From Hyphomicrobium sp. LHD-15 (lineage in GTDB: Bacteria; Pseudomonadota; Alphaproteobacteria; Rhizobiales; Hyphomicrobiaceae): 64,000 nt of DNA. How positions within the stretch are numbered: the first letter of the stretch is position 1; the number at the start of each line of letters is the position of its first letter. The translations under genes and the position numbers were made by a program. The notes beneath the pieces were generated by a model. That model did no database searches, was not told the origin of the DNA, and worked only from the letters and a program-made list of their open reading frames with translations. The DNA is taken from contig NZ_JAVIFT010000005.1 in NCBI RefSeq assembly GCF_031157355.1, positions 124,001 to 188,000 on the forward strand. The letters are read 5' to 3'. Below, in pieces: positions 7,959-16,060 of this stretch.

Positions 7959-8357
7959 TCAACCTGCGCCGGCGGATGCGGAGCGTCCCACGAGCCAGAC
8001 GAAAAGCAGCAGAACGGCGAACCCAACGGCCAGCCACAACGAGGCGACAACGAGCAGCAGTGGCGCCAGCGGCTCGTCGCTTGCGAGCACCATCGCGAAG
8101 GCAACCGCGAACACAAGAAGCCCAACGCATTGCCCGATCGCAAGCAGCCGGCTGGCCTTCTCGCCCCGCGCGAGCCACAAGCCGATCAAGGCCGCCAACG
8201 CGGGCGGGAAAGCCAGCGCAGAAAACACGGTCATATCGGTGTTAGGCAGTTCGGAGAGCGGCGTGAAGTTGTGCACGCGGACGGCGTAGTAGACGCCCGC
8301 CGCGACGAGAGCGACATGCACGCCAGCCGTGATCTTCGTGATTTGAATGGGGGACAT
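7959..8357 (-). CDS. Small four-helix membrane protein (paralogue of 3748-4134)
   Basis: This 132-residue protein has four membrane helices and the same plan as the gene at 3748-4134: MSPIQITKITAGVHVALVAAG at the start, RLLAIGQCVGLLVFAVAF in the third helix, and LWLAVGFAVLLLFVWLVGR at the end. The two proteins are about 40-45% identical by eye. The paralogues lie about 4 kb apart, both on the minus strand, so an old duplication followed by insertion of other genes is likely. The shared ITK start motif decides the ATG. No function is known. Confidence 0.65.
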   Translation of the reverse strand: MSPIQITKITAGVHVALVAAGVYYAVRVHNFTPLSELPNTDMTVFSALAFPPALAALIGLWLARGEKASRLLAIGQCVGLLVFAVAFAMVLASDEPLAPLLLVVASLWLAVGFAVLLLFVWLVGRSASAGAG

Positions 8358-8527
8358 AAGCGAAGCCCTGAAAAGAAGAAGCGAACGACCGCTGCCAGAT
8401 ATTGCCTTCCCCATCTGTCCCAAAAGAAACAGCATACCGATTTAGCCGTGTTTCAGCGCCGTCCTTGATCTCGGCCGCGCGCGGCCGCACCCTGAGCCCG
8501 TTCCAAATCATGGAAGCGAGGCCGGAC

Positions 8528-8863
8528 ATGCTTCTTCAAGCCAGTAGCTCTGGAATAACTCTTCCTGAAATCGATCTCCTGCTCGCGGCAGGCGTTACAT
8601 TGGCGACGGCGGCTACCGATGCGGTCTACGTGCTGTTCACCTCAGCCGTCATTGCCCGGCGCCGCATCTGGGCCGCCAACTGGAGCAGCCTCTGGTATGT
8701 ACTCTCGTCGTTTGCGGTCATCTCCTATACCAACAACTGGATTTACATCGTTTTCGCGGCCATCGGCTCCTGGGCCGGCGCCTTCCTGACCATGACCTTC
8801 CTGCATCGTCCGCCCGGCAGCCCACCCGGGCCCTTGGCGCCTGCAATGACGGACGGAAAATGA
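8528..8863 (+). CDS. Small membrane protein, unknown
   Basis: This 111-residue protein has about three membrane helices (residues 15-35, 50-70, 75-95) and a proline-rich C-terminal tail (RPPGSPPGPLAP). An aromatic-rich stretch WAANWSSLWYVLSSFAVI lies between helices one and two. The start at 8528 has GAAGCGAGG a suitable distance upstream; an in-frame ATG at 8510 lacks one. Its stop overlaps the upstream region of the DJ-1/PfpI gene, which follows closely on the same strand, so the two may be co-transcribed. No family was recognised. Confidence 0.6.
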   Translation: MLLQASSSGITLPEIDLLLAAGVTLATAATDAVYVLFTSAVIARRRIWAANWSSLWYVLSSFAVISYTNNWIYIVFAAIGSWAGAFLTMTFLHRPPGSPPGPLAPAMTDGK

Positions 8864-8937
8864 GCCGACGAAAATTCGGAACCCAGCCTCGATTGACCCG
8901 TTTTTGTCCTGTCCCCAAAGCAACGACAGGAGGCTTC

Positions 8938-9516
8938 ATGCCGAAAATATCGAAAGCGAAAATCCTGATCCTCGCCACCGACGGTTTCGAGCAATCGGAA
9001 CTCGAGGTGCCGTGCGCGAAGCTGAAGGAAGCCGGCGCCCTCGTCCACGTGGCCGCCCCCAAGGAGCGCAAGGACAAGAAGGAGATCCGCGGCTGGAAGA
9101 ACAAGGACTGGGGCGCGGGCGTTGCCGTCGATCGCGAACTGTCCGACGCGTCGGAAAGCTTCTACGACGCGCTCGTTCTGCCCGGCGGACAGATGAACCC
9201 GGATAGCCTGCGCGGAAATGCCGAAGCAATGAAACTGATCAAGGCCTTCGTGGCGTCCGGCAAGCCCGTCGCCGCGATCTGCCACGCGCCATGGCTATTG
9301 ATCGAAGCCAACGCCGTGCGCGGCCGCAAGACGACGTCCTACGCCTCGATCAAAACCGACCTCCTCAATGCCGGTGCCGATTGGCGCGACGAAGCGGTGG
9401 TCACCGATCAGGGCATCGTGACGAGCCGCAATCCCGGCGACCTCGATGCTTTCGTCGCCAAGATCATCGAGGAGGTCGAGGAAGGAAAGCACGACCGCGC
9501 ACAGCTAGCGGCGTAG
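8938..9516 (+). CDS. DJ-1/PfpI family protein (class I glutamine-amidotransferase-like)
   Basis: This is a 192-residue cytoplasmic protein of the PfpI/YhbO branch of the DJ-1 superfamily. Visible features are KILILATDGFEQSELEVP at the start (with the conserved glutamate of the active-site pocket), DALVLPGGQMNPD, and the nucleophile elbow AAICHAPWLL with its cysteine followed by histidine. Relatives are described as proteases, glyoxalases or deglycases acting on carbonyl-damaged molecules; the exact reaction here is unknown. ACAGGAGG lies 6 bases before the ATG. A strong hairpin follows at 9552. Confidence 0.88.
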   Translation: MPKISKAKILILATDGFEQSELEVPCAKLKEAGALVHVAAPKERKDKKEIRGWKNKDWGAGVAVDRELSDASESFYDALVLPGGQMNPDSLRGNAEAMKLIKAFVASGKPVAAICHAPWLLIEANAVRGRKTTSYASIKTDLLNAGADWRDEAVVTDQGIVTSRNPGDLDAFVAKIIEEVEEGKHDRAQLAA

Positions 9517-9551
9517 CGCCGTCGCGCCTGGAATTCCTGGAATGAACGAGA

Positions 9552-9585
9552 GCCCGCCGGTCCGCAACGTGGACCGGCGGGCTTT
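9552..9585 (+). terminator. Terminator hairpin after the DJ-1/PfpI gene
   Basis: A perfect 12-bp stem (GCCCGCCGGTCC with its complement) and a 7-base loop are followed by GCTTT. The stem is very stable, though the T run is short. Confidence 0.7.
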
Positions 9586-9738
9586 ACCTATCGCCGCAAG
9601 AGGCGACCAAGCGCTGTCCAAAAGTCCAATATCGGTCGGCGGACAATTCGAGTGAGATCCCCTCATACAAAAGTGCACCTCCGGACGCCGCGAAACCGCC
9701 CGAGAAGAGCGCACGAAAAAGCATGAGGGGAAACGCCG

Positions 9739-10398
9739 ATGGGACAACTAAGCCCTGAAGAAACAATGTTTTTATTGGGCTCTGCCGTATTGGGGCTGGC
9801 GCTTGTAGTTTTCCTTTTCCGCCGCCTTGCAAGTCGCAGGAAGCCCGAGGTCACAGCTGCCGCCCCGGCCGCCGCCGTCGTCCCGGCACCGATCCGGTCG
9901 AGCGCCGAGGTCCACACGCTTCGCCCCCAGCAACCCGCTCCGCTCCCGCCAACCGCGCCGCCCCGGCCGGCCCCGATCCAGGCCGCACCGCAACCGTCGT
10001 ACACCGCCATCGCCCTGGCCGAAGCCACGCGCTTTCCGCCGCAAGCAGCAGCTGTCGCACCCGCTAATCCGGCAAGCATCGACTACGCGAACGAGGCAGC
10101 CACTGTATCGCCAGGCGCATCCTATGCCGCGATCGCCGTCGCCAACGCCGCGCGCGCGACGCGCGGTCTCCCGCCGCTGGAGATTTCTCGACCCGCAGGC
10201 TACGACAACGGTAACGCCGCTCCGGCAAACGCGTCCTATACAGAGGTTGCGATCGCGGCAGCAGCCGGCCGGTCCGCACTGCGCGAGACAACTCCGCCGC
10301 CGCAGCAACGCATCGACTATTCGGACGTGCCGACCGAGATCCTCGCAAGCGCTTCCTACACCGCCATAGCGGTGGCAACCGCAGCAAGACACGCTTAA
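9739..10398 (+). CDS. Membrane-anchored protein with four SY-T/A-x-IA repeats
   Basis: This 219-residue protein has one N-terminal membrane helix (residues 10-27), then a basic stop and a proline/alanine-rich region. Four copies of a 12-residue block follow, starting at residues 87, 128, 166 and 206: SYTAIALAEATR, SYAAIAVANAAR, SYTEVAIAAAAG and SYTAIAVATAAR. They are spaced 38-41 residues apart by less conserved, proline-rich linkers. Two linkers carry a preceding IDY motif. I do not recognise the family. The regular spacing suggests four equivalent short helices acting as docking or packing units along a disordered tether. The gene is bounded by hairpins on both sides, so it is probably a single transcription unit. 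Confidence 0.65.
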   Translation: MGQLSPEETMFLLGSAVLGLALVVFLFRRLASRRKPEVTAAAPAAAVVPAPIRSSAEVHTLRPQQPAPLPPTAPPRPAPIQAAPQPSYTAIALAEATRFPPQAAAVAPANPASIDYANEAATVSPGASYAAIAVANAARATRGLPPLEISRPAGYDNGNAAPANASYTEVAIAAAAGRSALRETTPPPQQRIDYSDVPTEILASASYTAIAVATAARHA

Positions 10399-10405
10399 GC
10401 GGAAT

Positions 10406-10436
10406 GCGACCGAGGCTCACTTGAAGCCTCGGTCGC
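10406..10436. terminator. Bidirectional terminator between convergent genes
   Basis: A perfect 12-bp stem (GCGACCGAGGCT with its complement) with a 7-base loop lies exactly between the convergent stops at 10398 and 10447, so it can serve both genes. Confidence 0.75.
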
Positions 10437-10446
10437 AACCAAGCGA

Positions 10447-11325
10447 TCAAACGTTCTCGTTCGCTGCCTTCCGGCCGAGCGCGTCGAGTTCCGCGAAATC
10501 CTTGTCGCTGAGCGACACGCCTGCAGCCGCGACGTTCTCGTCGAGATGCTTGACCTTGCTGGTGCCGGGGATGGGCAGCATCACCGGGCTGCGCTTCAAC
10601 AGCCACGCCAGCGCGATCTGGCTCGGCGAGGCGCCGCTCTGCTTCGAGATGCGCTCGAGCGCCGACGACTTTGCGAGCGAACCCGACGCCAGCGGAAACC
10701 ACGGAATGAACCCAATCCCCTGCGCTTCGCAATAGTCGAGCACATCCTCGCTGCTGCGATCCACGAGGTTGTAGAGGTTCTGCACCGTCGCGACCTTGAA
10801 CACGGCCTGCGCGGCCTTGATCTCGGCGACGCTGACCTGGCTCAATCCCACGTGCCGGATCAGCCCCTCCTTCTGCATGTCGCGGACCACACCGAACTGC
10901 TCTGCTTGCGGCACCTTTGGATCGATGCGGTGAAGCTGCCAGAGATCGATGCGCTCGACGCCGAGCCGCCTGAGGCTCAGCTTCACCTGCTGGCGCAGAT
11001 ATTCCGGGCGCCCCACCGGAACCCACGTGCTCGGGCCGGGGCGGACCAGACCAGCCTTCGTGGCGATGACGATATTCTTGTAGGGATGAAGCGCCTCACG
11101 GATCAGCCGCTCGCTGACTTCCGGGCCGTAGCTGTCGGCCGTATCGATGAAATCGACATCGATCTCAGGCAAGCGTTTCAGCGTGCGGATGGCTTCCGCC
11201 GGATCGGGCGGCTCGCCCCATCTCCCCTCACCGGTGAGCTGCATGGCGCCATATCCGAGACGGCGCACAGACAGATCGCCGCCGATCGCAAAACGTCCCG
11301 AAAGGTCCGCTGAAATCTTGCTCAT
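10447..11325 (-). CDS. Aldo/keto reductase
   Basis: This 292-residue NAD(P)H-dependent aldo/keto reductase has a TIM-barrel fold. The catalytic tetrad can be placed: Asp and Tyr in [14 protein letters not shown], Lys in [10 protein letters not shown], and His in [10 protein letters not shown]. The C-terminal [15 protein letters not shown] segment is the usual NADP 2'-phosphate binding stretch. The LHRIDPKVP and [12 protein letters not shown] motifs place it in the branch of bacterial oxidoreductases related to YajO/IolS-type enzymes. The start at 11325 is chosen because the N-terminal strand begins there and longer reading lacks similarity. It faces the repeat protein gene across a shared terminator. 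The substrate is unknown, probably an aldehyde or ketone. Confidence 0.88.
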   Translation of the reverse strand: MSKISADLSGRFAIGGDLSVRRLGYGAMQLTGEGRWGEPPDPAEAIRTLKRLPEIDVDFIDTADSYGPEVSERLIREALHPYKNIVIATKAGLVRPGPSTWVPVGRPEYLRQQVKLSLRRLGVERIDLWQLHRIDPKVPQAEQFGVVRDMQKEGLIRHVGLSQVSVAEIKAAQAVFKVATVQNLYNLVDRSSEDVLDYCEAQGIGFIPWFPLASGSLAKSSALERISKQSGASPSQIALAWLLKRSPVMLPIPGTSKVKHLDENVAAAGVSLSDKDFAELDALGRKAANENV

Positions 11326-11477
11326 ATCGCGTTGGTATCCCCTGTGATCGTGTGCTCCGCCATGTAGGGAGCCGCCGCGCAACATGCAACGCGGCGCAAG
11401 GGGAGAGCCAAAAACGCAACTGCACCCAGTAAAGTCGCCGCCGTTTCCGCTCTTGCGACATCTGAGTGTCAGATCAC

Positions 11478-11506
11478 AAAAAAAGCGCCCGTCTCGCAAC
11501 GGGCGC
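11478..11506 (-). terminator. Rho-independent terminator (minus strand)
   Basis: An 8-bp stem (GCGCCCGT with its complement, loop CTCGCA) is followed on the minus strand by seven T. It ends the small secreted-protein gene at 11550-11825. Confidence 0.82.
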
Positions 11507-11549
11507 CGAGTCGACTCTGGGATCGAATGTTCACGCGGAAGGAAAAACG

Positions 11550-11825
11550 CTAGTTCGTGATTGTCTTTGAAGTGGGCACCGGGCCGCGGATATCGACCGC
11601 AACGCCACGCACCTTGCCGTCCTTGGTCGCGGTGCCTATCCACTTGCCGTCGGCATCCTTGCTCATCGGCGACACGTCTGTGTAGCCGAGATGAAGCAGA
11701 TGCTGGCGGGCCTGCACTTCGGTGAACAGGCTATGGAGTGCGGCCCCGGAATTGGTCTCGGCGGCAAACGCAGAAAAGCTCGTGCCGGCGGCAAGCGCCG
11801 CGGCAAGGGACAGAACACGGATCAT
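11550..11825 (-). CDS. Small secreted PepSY-like protein
   Basis: This 91-residue protein has a signal peptide ([21 protein letters not shown], cleavage before AET). The mature ~70 residues have the pattern of a single PepSY-like unit: [16 protein letters not shown], then a turn [16 protein letters not shown], then a strand RGVAVDIRG. Such small periplasmic domains are common in this order and have no established role. AAAGG lies about 9 bases ahead of the ATG. It is the last gene of a minus-strand series with pqqA and doxX upstream, but the spacings (100 and 180 bases) allow separate promoters. Confidence 0.7.
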   Translation of the reverse strand: MIRVLSLAAALAAGTSFSAFAAETNSGAALHSLFTEVQARQHLLHLGYTDVSPMSKDADGKWIGTATKDGKVRGVAVDIRGPVPTSKTITN

Positions 11826-11926
11826 GGAATGACCTTTTGTGAGATGTGAGAAGAATGCGGAGACCAAGCCGGCTGCAGGGAAACAGGCAGCTTGGCCCTC
11901 ACTCTGTGAACGCGTTCGTCGGCGCG

Positions 11927-12016
11927 TTAGATGATGTCGATGTCGGCCGGCAGATAGCTCGTGACCTCGAGGCCGACGTTCTGCTCGCGCACTTCGGGAG
12001 CGGTCCAGATTTTCAT
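11927..12016 (-). CDS. pqqA: PqqA, pyrroloquinoline quinone precursor peptide
   Basis: This 29-residue peptide has the PqqA signature: W-x-x-P near the start and GLEVTSYLPADID, in which the glutamate and the tyrosine three residues later are the atoms that PqqE cross-links to build PQQ. GGAG lies 8 bases before the ATG, which settles the short start. PQQ is the cofactor of periplasmic methanol dehydrogenases, which fits a methylotroph. No pqqB, C, D or E gene lies within the window, so this copy is an orphan. Orphan or multiple pqqA genes are known in methylotrophs. It is too short for most gene callers. Confidence 0.85.
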   Translation of the reverse strand: MKIWTAPEVREQNVGLEVTSYLPADIDII

Positions 12017-12194
12017 GGATTTTCTCCGTTTATCGGATGCTTTGGCACCGCAGATTATCCGCGAGCCTTCGATGACTAAGACATAGGGACAAACCGGAGC
12101 GACCGCCAATCACTCCCCTTCACATGGCGGTGCGAGGCAACACACGCTTCGTGATCGAGCGTGAACAAGCCCCCGCGGGGAACGGAAAACACCA

Positions 12195-12704
12195 TCACGC
12201 ACGAAGCGGCCTCACAACCGGCTCACGCGAATAAAGCCGCTGTAGCAGCGCATCGAGCGACACCGGACCCGGCCCCGCTACCGCGAGCCATCCGAACAGC
12301 GCCATGTAGGCCACCTCTTCGAATCCGAGCAGCGTTTCGAGGGAATTCACCTGGTCGAGCTTCGCCGAAACAATCGCGACGATCATCACGATCACGAGCG
12401 GCGTCGCAGCGAGCCGCGTAAAGAGCCCGATGAGCAGCAGCAAGCCGCCGAAGAACTCCACGCCCGATACGAACGGCGTCATGACCTCCGGCCACGGGAT
12501 CCCCCATTCCCGGAAATTCTGGATCATCTGGGGCAGGTTGTTGAGCTTCGCCCAGCCGGTCCATAGGAACACCCAGCCGACGACGATCCGCGCAAAGAGC
12601 GGCGGCAACCAATGGAATACGGCCGAGCGCCGTTCCGGCATATCGATCAACCACGCAACGAGCCCTTGCATCGTCCTCTCCCAGATCTCGCTTTTGTCCG
12701 GCAT
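12195..12704 (-). CDS. DoxX family membrane protein
   Basis: This 169-residue protein has four membrane helices. The family pattern is visible: LPPLFARIVVGWVFLWTGWAKL at the first helix, FREWGIPWPEVMTPFVSGVEFFGGLLLLIG in helices two and the connecting loop, then TRLAATPLVIVMIVAI and a final FGWLAVAGPGPVSLDALL. DoxX/MauD-like proteins are associated with quinol-linked redox or respiratory functions, but most, like this one, have no defined reaction. The start at 12704 is uncertain; an internal ATG at 12671 is possible. It precedes pqqA on the same strand. Confidence 0.82.
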   Translation of the reverse strand: MPDKSEIWERTMQGLVAWLIDMPERRSAVFHWLPPLFARIVVGWVFLWTGWAKLNNLPQMIQNFREWGIPWPEVMTPFVSGVEFFGGLLLLIGLFTRLAATPLVIVMIVAIVSAKLDQVNSLETLLGFEEVAYMALFGWLAVAGPGPVSLDALLQRLYSREPVVRPLRA

Positions 12705-12868
12705 GCGCCCAAAACACACGCCTTGAGGGACTACGAACCACCCGACCGGAAGTTTCATCACCCGAGCCGATTGTTGGGCCTGCCCTCTTTCCTCTAAAGT
12801 GATCTCGATCCGCCGCTGCTCTCGCGCCGCGGCAACAGCCTTGGCCAAAAACAGCCCTGTACAAAACC

Positions 12869-13174
12869 ATGTCCGCTATCGAACCCGGCTATTCGCTTCT
12901 GACGTTGCTCTTGGCGTTCGCGATCGGGATCGTGATCGGCCGCGTCACGGCGGGCGGGCGCAGGGAGCGGCACGCGCAAGAAGCAAGCAGCGACACCATC
13001 GCGCTTCCCTCGGCGGAACTACGCACCGAGATCGAAACGCTTCTCGCCGACGACCGGAAAATCGAAGCCATCCGGGTCGCCCGCGCCGCACTCGGTCTTG
13101 GCCTCAAGGAAGCGAAAGACCTCGTCGAGAGCCTCGAGCCCTCCAACGCATCCGGCGGCGCCCGCGTTTCCTGA
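12869..13174 (+). CDS. Membrane-anchored protein with ribosomal L7/L12 C-terminal-like domain
   Basis: This 101-residue protein starts with a membrane helix (YSLLTLLLAFAIGIVIGRV, residues 8-26) followed by a basic stretch (GGRRERH). The C-terminal ~40 residues match the C-terminal domain of ribosomal protein L7/L12: IEAIRVARAALGLGLKEAKDLVES is the helix-turn-helix used by L7/L12 to contact translation factors. No other ribosomal feature is present, so it is a stand-alone domain attached to the membrane, not a stalk protein. Similar short proteins occur in other bacteria and are uncharacterised. The ATG at 12869 begins the membrane segment directly. Confidence 0.78.
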   Translation: MSAIEPGYSLLTLLLAFAIGIVIGRVTAGGRRERHAQEASSDTIALPSAELRTEIETLLADDRKIEAIRVARAALGLGLKEAKDLVESLEPSNASGGARVS

Positions 13175-13350
13175 TCCGCCTCGCGATCGGAATGCGCTGC
13201 TCGCGATGGCACCGCGAGCGAGCCAAGAAACCCCTCCATACCTTGGGGTTTTCCTGAACGAACTGTTAGCTCCACGCCGCGCTTTCGCCATGCCCCCTGG
13301 CCTAAAAAACAATCACATGCCGGAGGCCAACGACTACCAGGGAGAACAAC

Positions 13351-13632
13351 ATGAAACTCAAAGCCTTCATCGTCGCCGCGGCCATCGCCACCGGAGCAGC
13401 GCTTGTTCCGCAGATGGCATCCGCCGCCGCATTGCCGGCAGCCGGCGCGCACCAGTCGGCCATGCCTGAAAGCTCGATGCTTCAGGAGGTCGGTCGACGC
13501 CACTGGGATCGCCATCACCGCCCGCACTTCAATCGCTGCCGGGTCGCACGTCATGTGTGCGCCGATCGTTTTGGCTGGGGTTCGTGGCGCTTCCATCGCT
13601 GCGTCGCCAATCGCGGCTGTGCACGCTGGTAA
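13351..13632 (+). CDS. Small secreted Arg/His/Cys-rich protein
   Basis: This 93-residue protein has a signal peptide (MKLKAFIVAAAIATGAALVPQMASA). The mature part ends in a basic, aromatic and cysteine-rich stretch: RRHWDRHHRPHFNRCR, then three more cysteines in HVCAD, HRCVA and GCARW. The four cysteines could make two disulfides. Small periplasmic proteins of this type are frequent in Hyphomicrobiales and have no known activity. AGGGAGAA precedes the ATG and a strong terminator follows at 13691. Confidence 0.68.
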   Translation: MKLKAFIVAAAIATGAALVPQMASAAALPAAGAHQSAMPESSMLQEVGRRHWDRHHRPHFNRCRVARHVCADRFGWGSWRFHRCVANRGCARW

Positions 13633-13690
13633 AGCCTCGGGCTGCCGCCAGGCGCGCCAGTCCGTACGTCGACAATCCCTCGAAACGAAA

Positions 13691-13723
13691 CAGGTGCGGC
13701 TTCCGCCGCACCTGTCTTTTTTT
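13691..13723 (+). terminator. Rho-independent terminator
   Basis: A perfect 10-bp stem (CAGGTGCGGC with its complement) with a TTCC loop is followed by TCTTTTTTTG. It serves the small secreted-protein gene and stands between convergent genes. Confidence 0.9.
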
Positions 13724-13763
13724 GTTTCGGATGAGCGAGACGCCGGATGGCAGCGGCTAAGAC

Positions 13764-14282
13764 TTACTGCACCATGACCTTGGTGCCGTCCGCACCCTTG
13801 GCTTCGCCGCCGGCGAGGTCTCCGCAGCTCGCGCCGAGATACTTGCCGGTCTGCGTGATCGTACGTTTGACGGCGACCGTCTGACCGTTGTGATCTCCCG
13901 ACGTCGTGCTCTCGATCTTGACCGCGAGCGAGCTTTGGAAATCGCCGGACATCTCGGTGTGGCCGGTTACGTGGCGGCTCGCGAACTGGCACGACATGTC
14001 GACCAAGGTCTTATCGCCGTCCTTCTTCACCTCGTACTTCGAGCACTGCTTCTCGTGCTCGTGATGGCTCGCCGTCACGGTGTTTTTTTCCATCTCCGCA
14101 TCGACGCAAAGCGTCAGCGTCTGGTCCTTGGGTCCGAGCCCTTCGTCCATGGTCGTGGTCAGCTCCCAGAGACCCGCCTTGCGCTCCGGCAGCCGCACGG
14201 CATCGTCCGCCGCGGCAGCCCCCACGAACACGCACAGTCCGCCAACCCCCGCTCCCAAAAGACCGAACCAAGCCGACCGCAT
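13764..14282 (-). CDS. DUF3617 family secreted protein
   Basis: This 172-residue protein has a signal peptide (AWFGLLGAGVGGLCVFVGAAAA). The mature part has the DUF3617 pattern: RKAGLWELTTTMDEG near the start, a cysteine in LCVDAEM, and later paired cysteines in MSCQFASRHVTG and GASCGDLAGGEAKG. The family is periplasmic, disulfide-bearing, and of unknown role. The start at 14282 is supported by GGGAGG 9 bases upstream. It converges on the terminator at 13691. Confidence 0.78.
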   Translation of the reverse strand: MRSAWFGLLGAGVGGLCVFVGAAAADDAVRLPERKAGLWELTTTMDEGLGPKDQTLTLCVDAEMEKNTVTASHHEHEKQCSKYEVKKDGDKTLVDMSCQFASRHVTGHTEMSGDFQSSLAVKIESTTSGDHNGQTVAVKRTITQTGKYLGASCGDLAGGEAKGADGTKVMVQ

Positions 14283-14480
14283 CCGAAAAACCTCCCATAA
14301 TAACGTTATATCGTTTCTAGCCGCGACCATAACCGTCTGCCGGCTTGTTGCAAGCCGAGACTGGAATTCCGCCCGCAAGCGAGCAGGAGAAGTGGCAGCC
14401 GCCCCCAATAAACCCGCCGGGGATGCCGATCCAGAGCAATCGGTTCCCCGTAGAGATCGAAAAGGCAAAGGGAGGCGGAG

Positions 14481-14861
14481 ATGAAGCCAATCGTCGTGGC
14501 ATGCGCGATCGGCCTTTGCGCGATTTCGAGCGCGACGGCCGCAACGGTGGGAAAACTGGAGCCTCGCGAGGCTGGCGCCCGCTACGGCCAAGCCCTCGGC
14601 GCCGCCCTCGTGTGTTACGGACTGAGCACGACCGCCGCCGTCCCCCGGCTTCCGGCGACTTACGTAGACAAGGACCGGCAGGCTTTTGATCAGGAAGCCG
14701 ATAAGGTGCTGTTGGCTTGGCGGGAGGCCAGCATTTGCCATGCCGCCGGCGGTCCGAACCCTTGCCGCCTCGCTTACCTCTGGAGTTGCCGCGACGCCGT
14801 CCGGGAGATCGGCCCCAATGGCACCAAGCTCCCTGGACTCATCCAGGAAAAGACTGATTAA
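14481..14861 (+). CDS. Secreted protein, unknown function
   Basis: This 126-residue protein has a short signal peptide (MKPIVVACAIGLCAISSATA). The mature part has four cysteines (LVCYGL, SICHAAG, NPCRLA, WSCRDA) and reads as a small helical periplasmic protein. GGGAGG lies 5 bases before the ATG. No family was recognised. It is followed by two further secreted-protein genes in the same direction, though intergenic spacers are over 40 bases. Confidence 0.62.
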   Translation: MKPIVVACAIGLCAISSATAATVGKLEPREAGARYGQALGAALVCYGLSTTAAVPRLPATYVDKDRQAFDQEADKVLLAWREASICHAAGGPNPCRLAYLWSCRDAVREIGPNGTKLPGLIQEKTD

Positions 14862-15038
14862 TCATATGGTTAGTATTTTCGTGAGCAGCGCCTTCGGCCG
14901 CGACCGAGCATCGTACCCAAAAAACCCGATGCTCAGTGTTGCCCAGGGAACATCGCAATATTTAACGGCAGTGCTAAGAGTGTTTTGAGAGACAAAGCAG
15001 ATACTGCCGGCCGTGCGGAAGGCCCAGGGGAGACCGAC

Positions 15039-15524
15039 GTGACTGCAACTCGTTTTGCTGCACTTTGTGCAGCGACCATCGCGCTTGTCGCGACGACGAT
15101 ACCGTCCAACGCCAACGATGCCACCTTCGCGGCTCTGGCCGGCGCCTGGGGCGGCACCGGGAGCGTGAAGCTCGAGAACGGCAAAACCGAGCGCCTGAAG
15201 TGCAAAGGCTATTACAATCCCAAGGCGGGCGGATCCGGCCTCGGGATGGCCATCAACTGCGGCAATGCTTCGTTCAAGATCAACATGCGCGCCAATCTCA
15301 AGAGCGCCGGAAACAACATCACCGGCACCTGGGAAGAGCGCGAGTTCAACCAGGTCGGCAACATATCGGGCGTCAAGACCGAGTCTGGCTTCAGCCTCAA
15401 GTTCAGCGGCGCGATTTCGGGCTCGATGTCGGTCTCGACCAATGGCGGCAGCCAGACGGTTTCGATTTCGACGGGCGGCCCCGGGTTCAGGGGCGTCAAT
15501 CTACAGTTCGCCAAGAACGGCTGA
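15039..15524 (+). CDS. Secreted beta-rich protein, unknown function
   Basis: This 161-residue protein begins with GTG and has a signal peptide (ALCAATIALVATTIPSNA). The mature domain is rich in beta strands: a LAGAWGGTGSVKLENGKTE start, GLGMAINCGNASFKINMRAN, NITGTWEEREFNQVG, and a serine/glycine-rich end (SGAISGSMSVSTNG). The layout resembles small periplasmic lipocalin-like or beta-barrel domains, but that is only inferred. The GTG is favoured by GGGGAGA 5 bases upstream and by the signal peptide that follows directly. Confidence 0.65.
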   Translation: MTATRFAALCAATIALVATTIPSNANDATFAALAGAWGGTGSVKLENGKTERLKCKGYYNPKAGGSGLGMAINCGNASFKINMRANLKSAGNNITGTWEEREFNQVGNISGVKTESGFSLKFSGAISGSMSVSTNGGSQTVSISTGGPGFRGVNLQFAKNG

Positions 15525-15568
15525 CTCTGCTAAACGCCAAACGACCTAGAATTGAAGGAGAGCCGAGA

Positions 15569-15931
15569 ATGACGAGCAGACAGGCCCTTGCCGCTTTCAC
15601 GCTGGTTTTGCTCGGCGCTGCCCCCGTGTTCCTGCTCGCAGCCCTTCCGGCTGAGGCCGGTTTCCTGCGCCGCAAGCCCGAGCGCGACGTCGCAGTCGCC
15701 GTCAGCCGCTTCGGAAACGGAACCGTGACCGGCCCGGTGCGCCCGACCAGCACGGGATATGAGGTCCGCCTTCCGAGCGGCAGCTGGGTCGCCTGCCGCC
15801 GCAGCTGCTCCGAAACATTGCGCGTTGAAACGGTCGACCTCACCGAGAACGACGGCAGCCTCACCGGCTACGGCACCGCCGCCAACGAATGCGGTATTTT
15901 CGGCTGCCTCGACATCCGCTATCCGCGCTAG
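15569..15931 (+). CDS. Secreted protein, unknown function
   Basis: This 120-residue protein has a signal peptide (TLVLLGAAPVFLLAALPAEA). The mature part carries VSRFGNGTVTGPVRPTSTG and YEVRLPSGSWVACRRSCSET, and ends ANECGIFGCLDIRYPR. The paired cysteines (ACRRSC and ECGIFGC) suggest disulfides. GAAGGAG precedes the ATG. It lies 44 bases after the preceding secreted-protein gene on the same strand and may be co-transcribed with it. No family was recognised. Confidence 0.6.
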   Translation: MTSRQALAAFTLVLLGAAPVFLLAALPAEAGFLRRKPERDVAVAVSRFGNGTVTGPVRPTSTGYEVRLPSGSWVACRRSCSETLRVETVDLTENDGSLTGYGTAANECGIFGCLDIRYPR

Positions 15932-15947
15932 ATCACGGCCCAAGCCG

Positions 15948-16058
15948 GTCTCACTAACGACCATCCTGATCGCTTCGAACCCACGCGCTCCGATCGTCGC
16001 GGCTCCTATCGGCCGCGGCGTGAATCGGCAGCGCAGGAAAAGTCCGAAGCGTGAATCC
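15948..16058. repeat. Single copy of the palindromic repeat seen at 18851-19217
   Basis: This ~110-base element fills the gap between convergent genes. It shares GATCGCTTCG, CCCACGCGCTCCGATCGTCG, a GC-rich hairpin with a CCTATC loop, GTGAATCGGCAGCGCAGGAA and GAAGCGTGAATC with the tandem array 3 kb downstream. Both locations are spacers between convergent genes. Confidence 0.8.
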
Positions 16059-16060
16059 GC

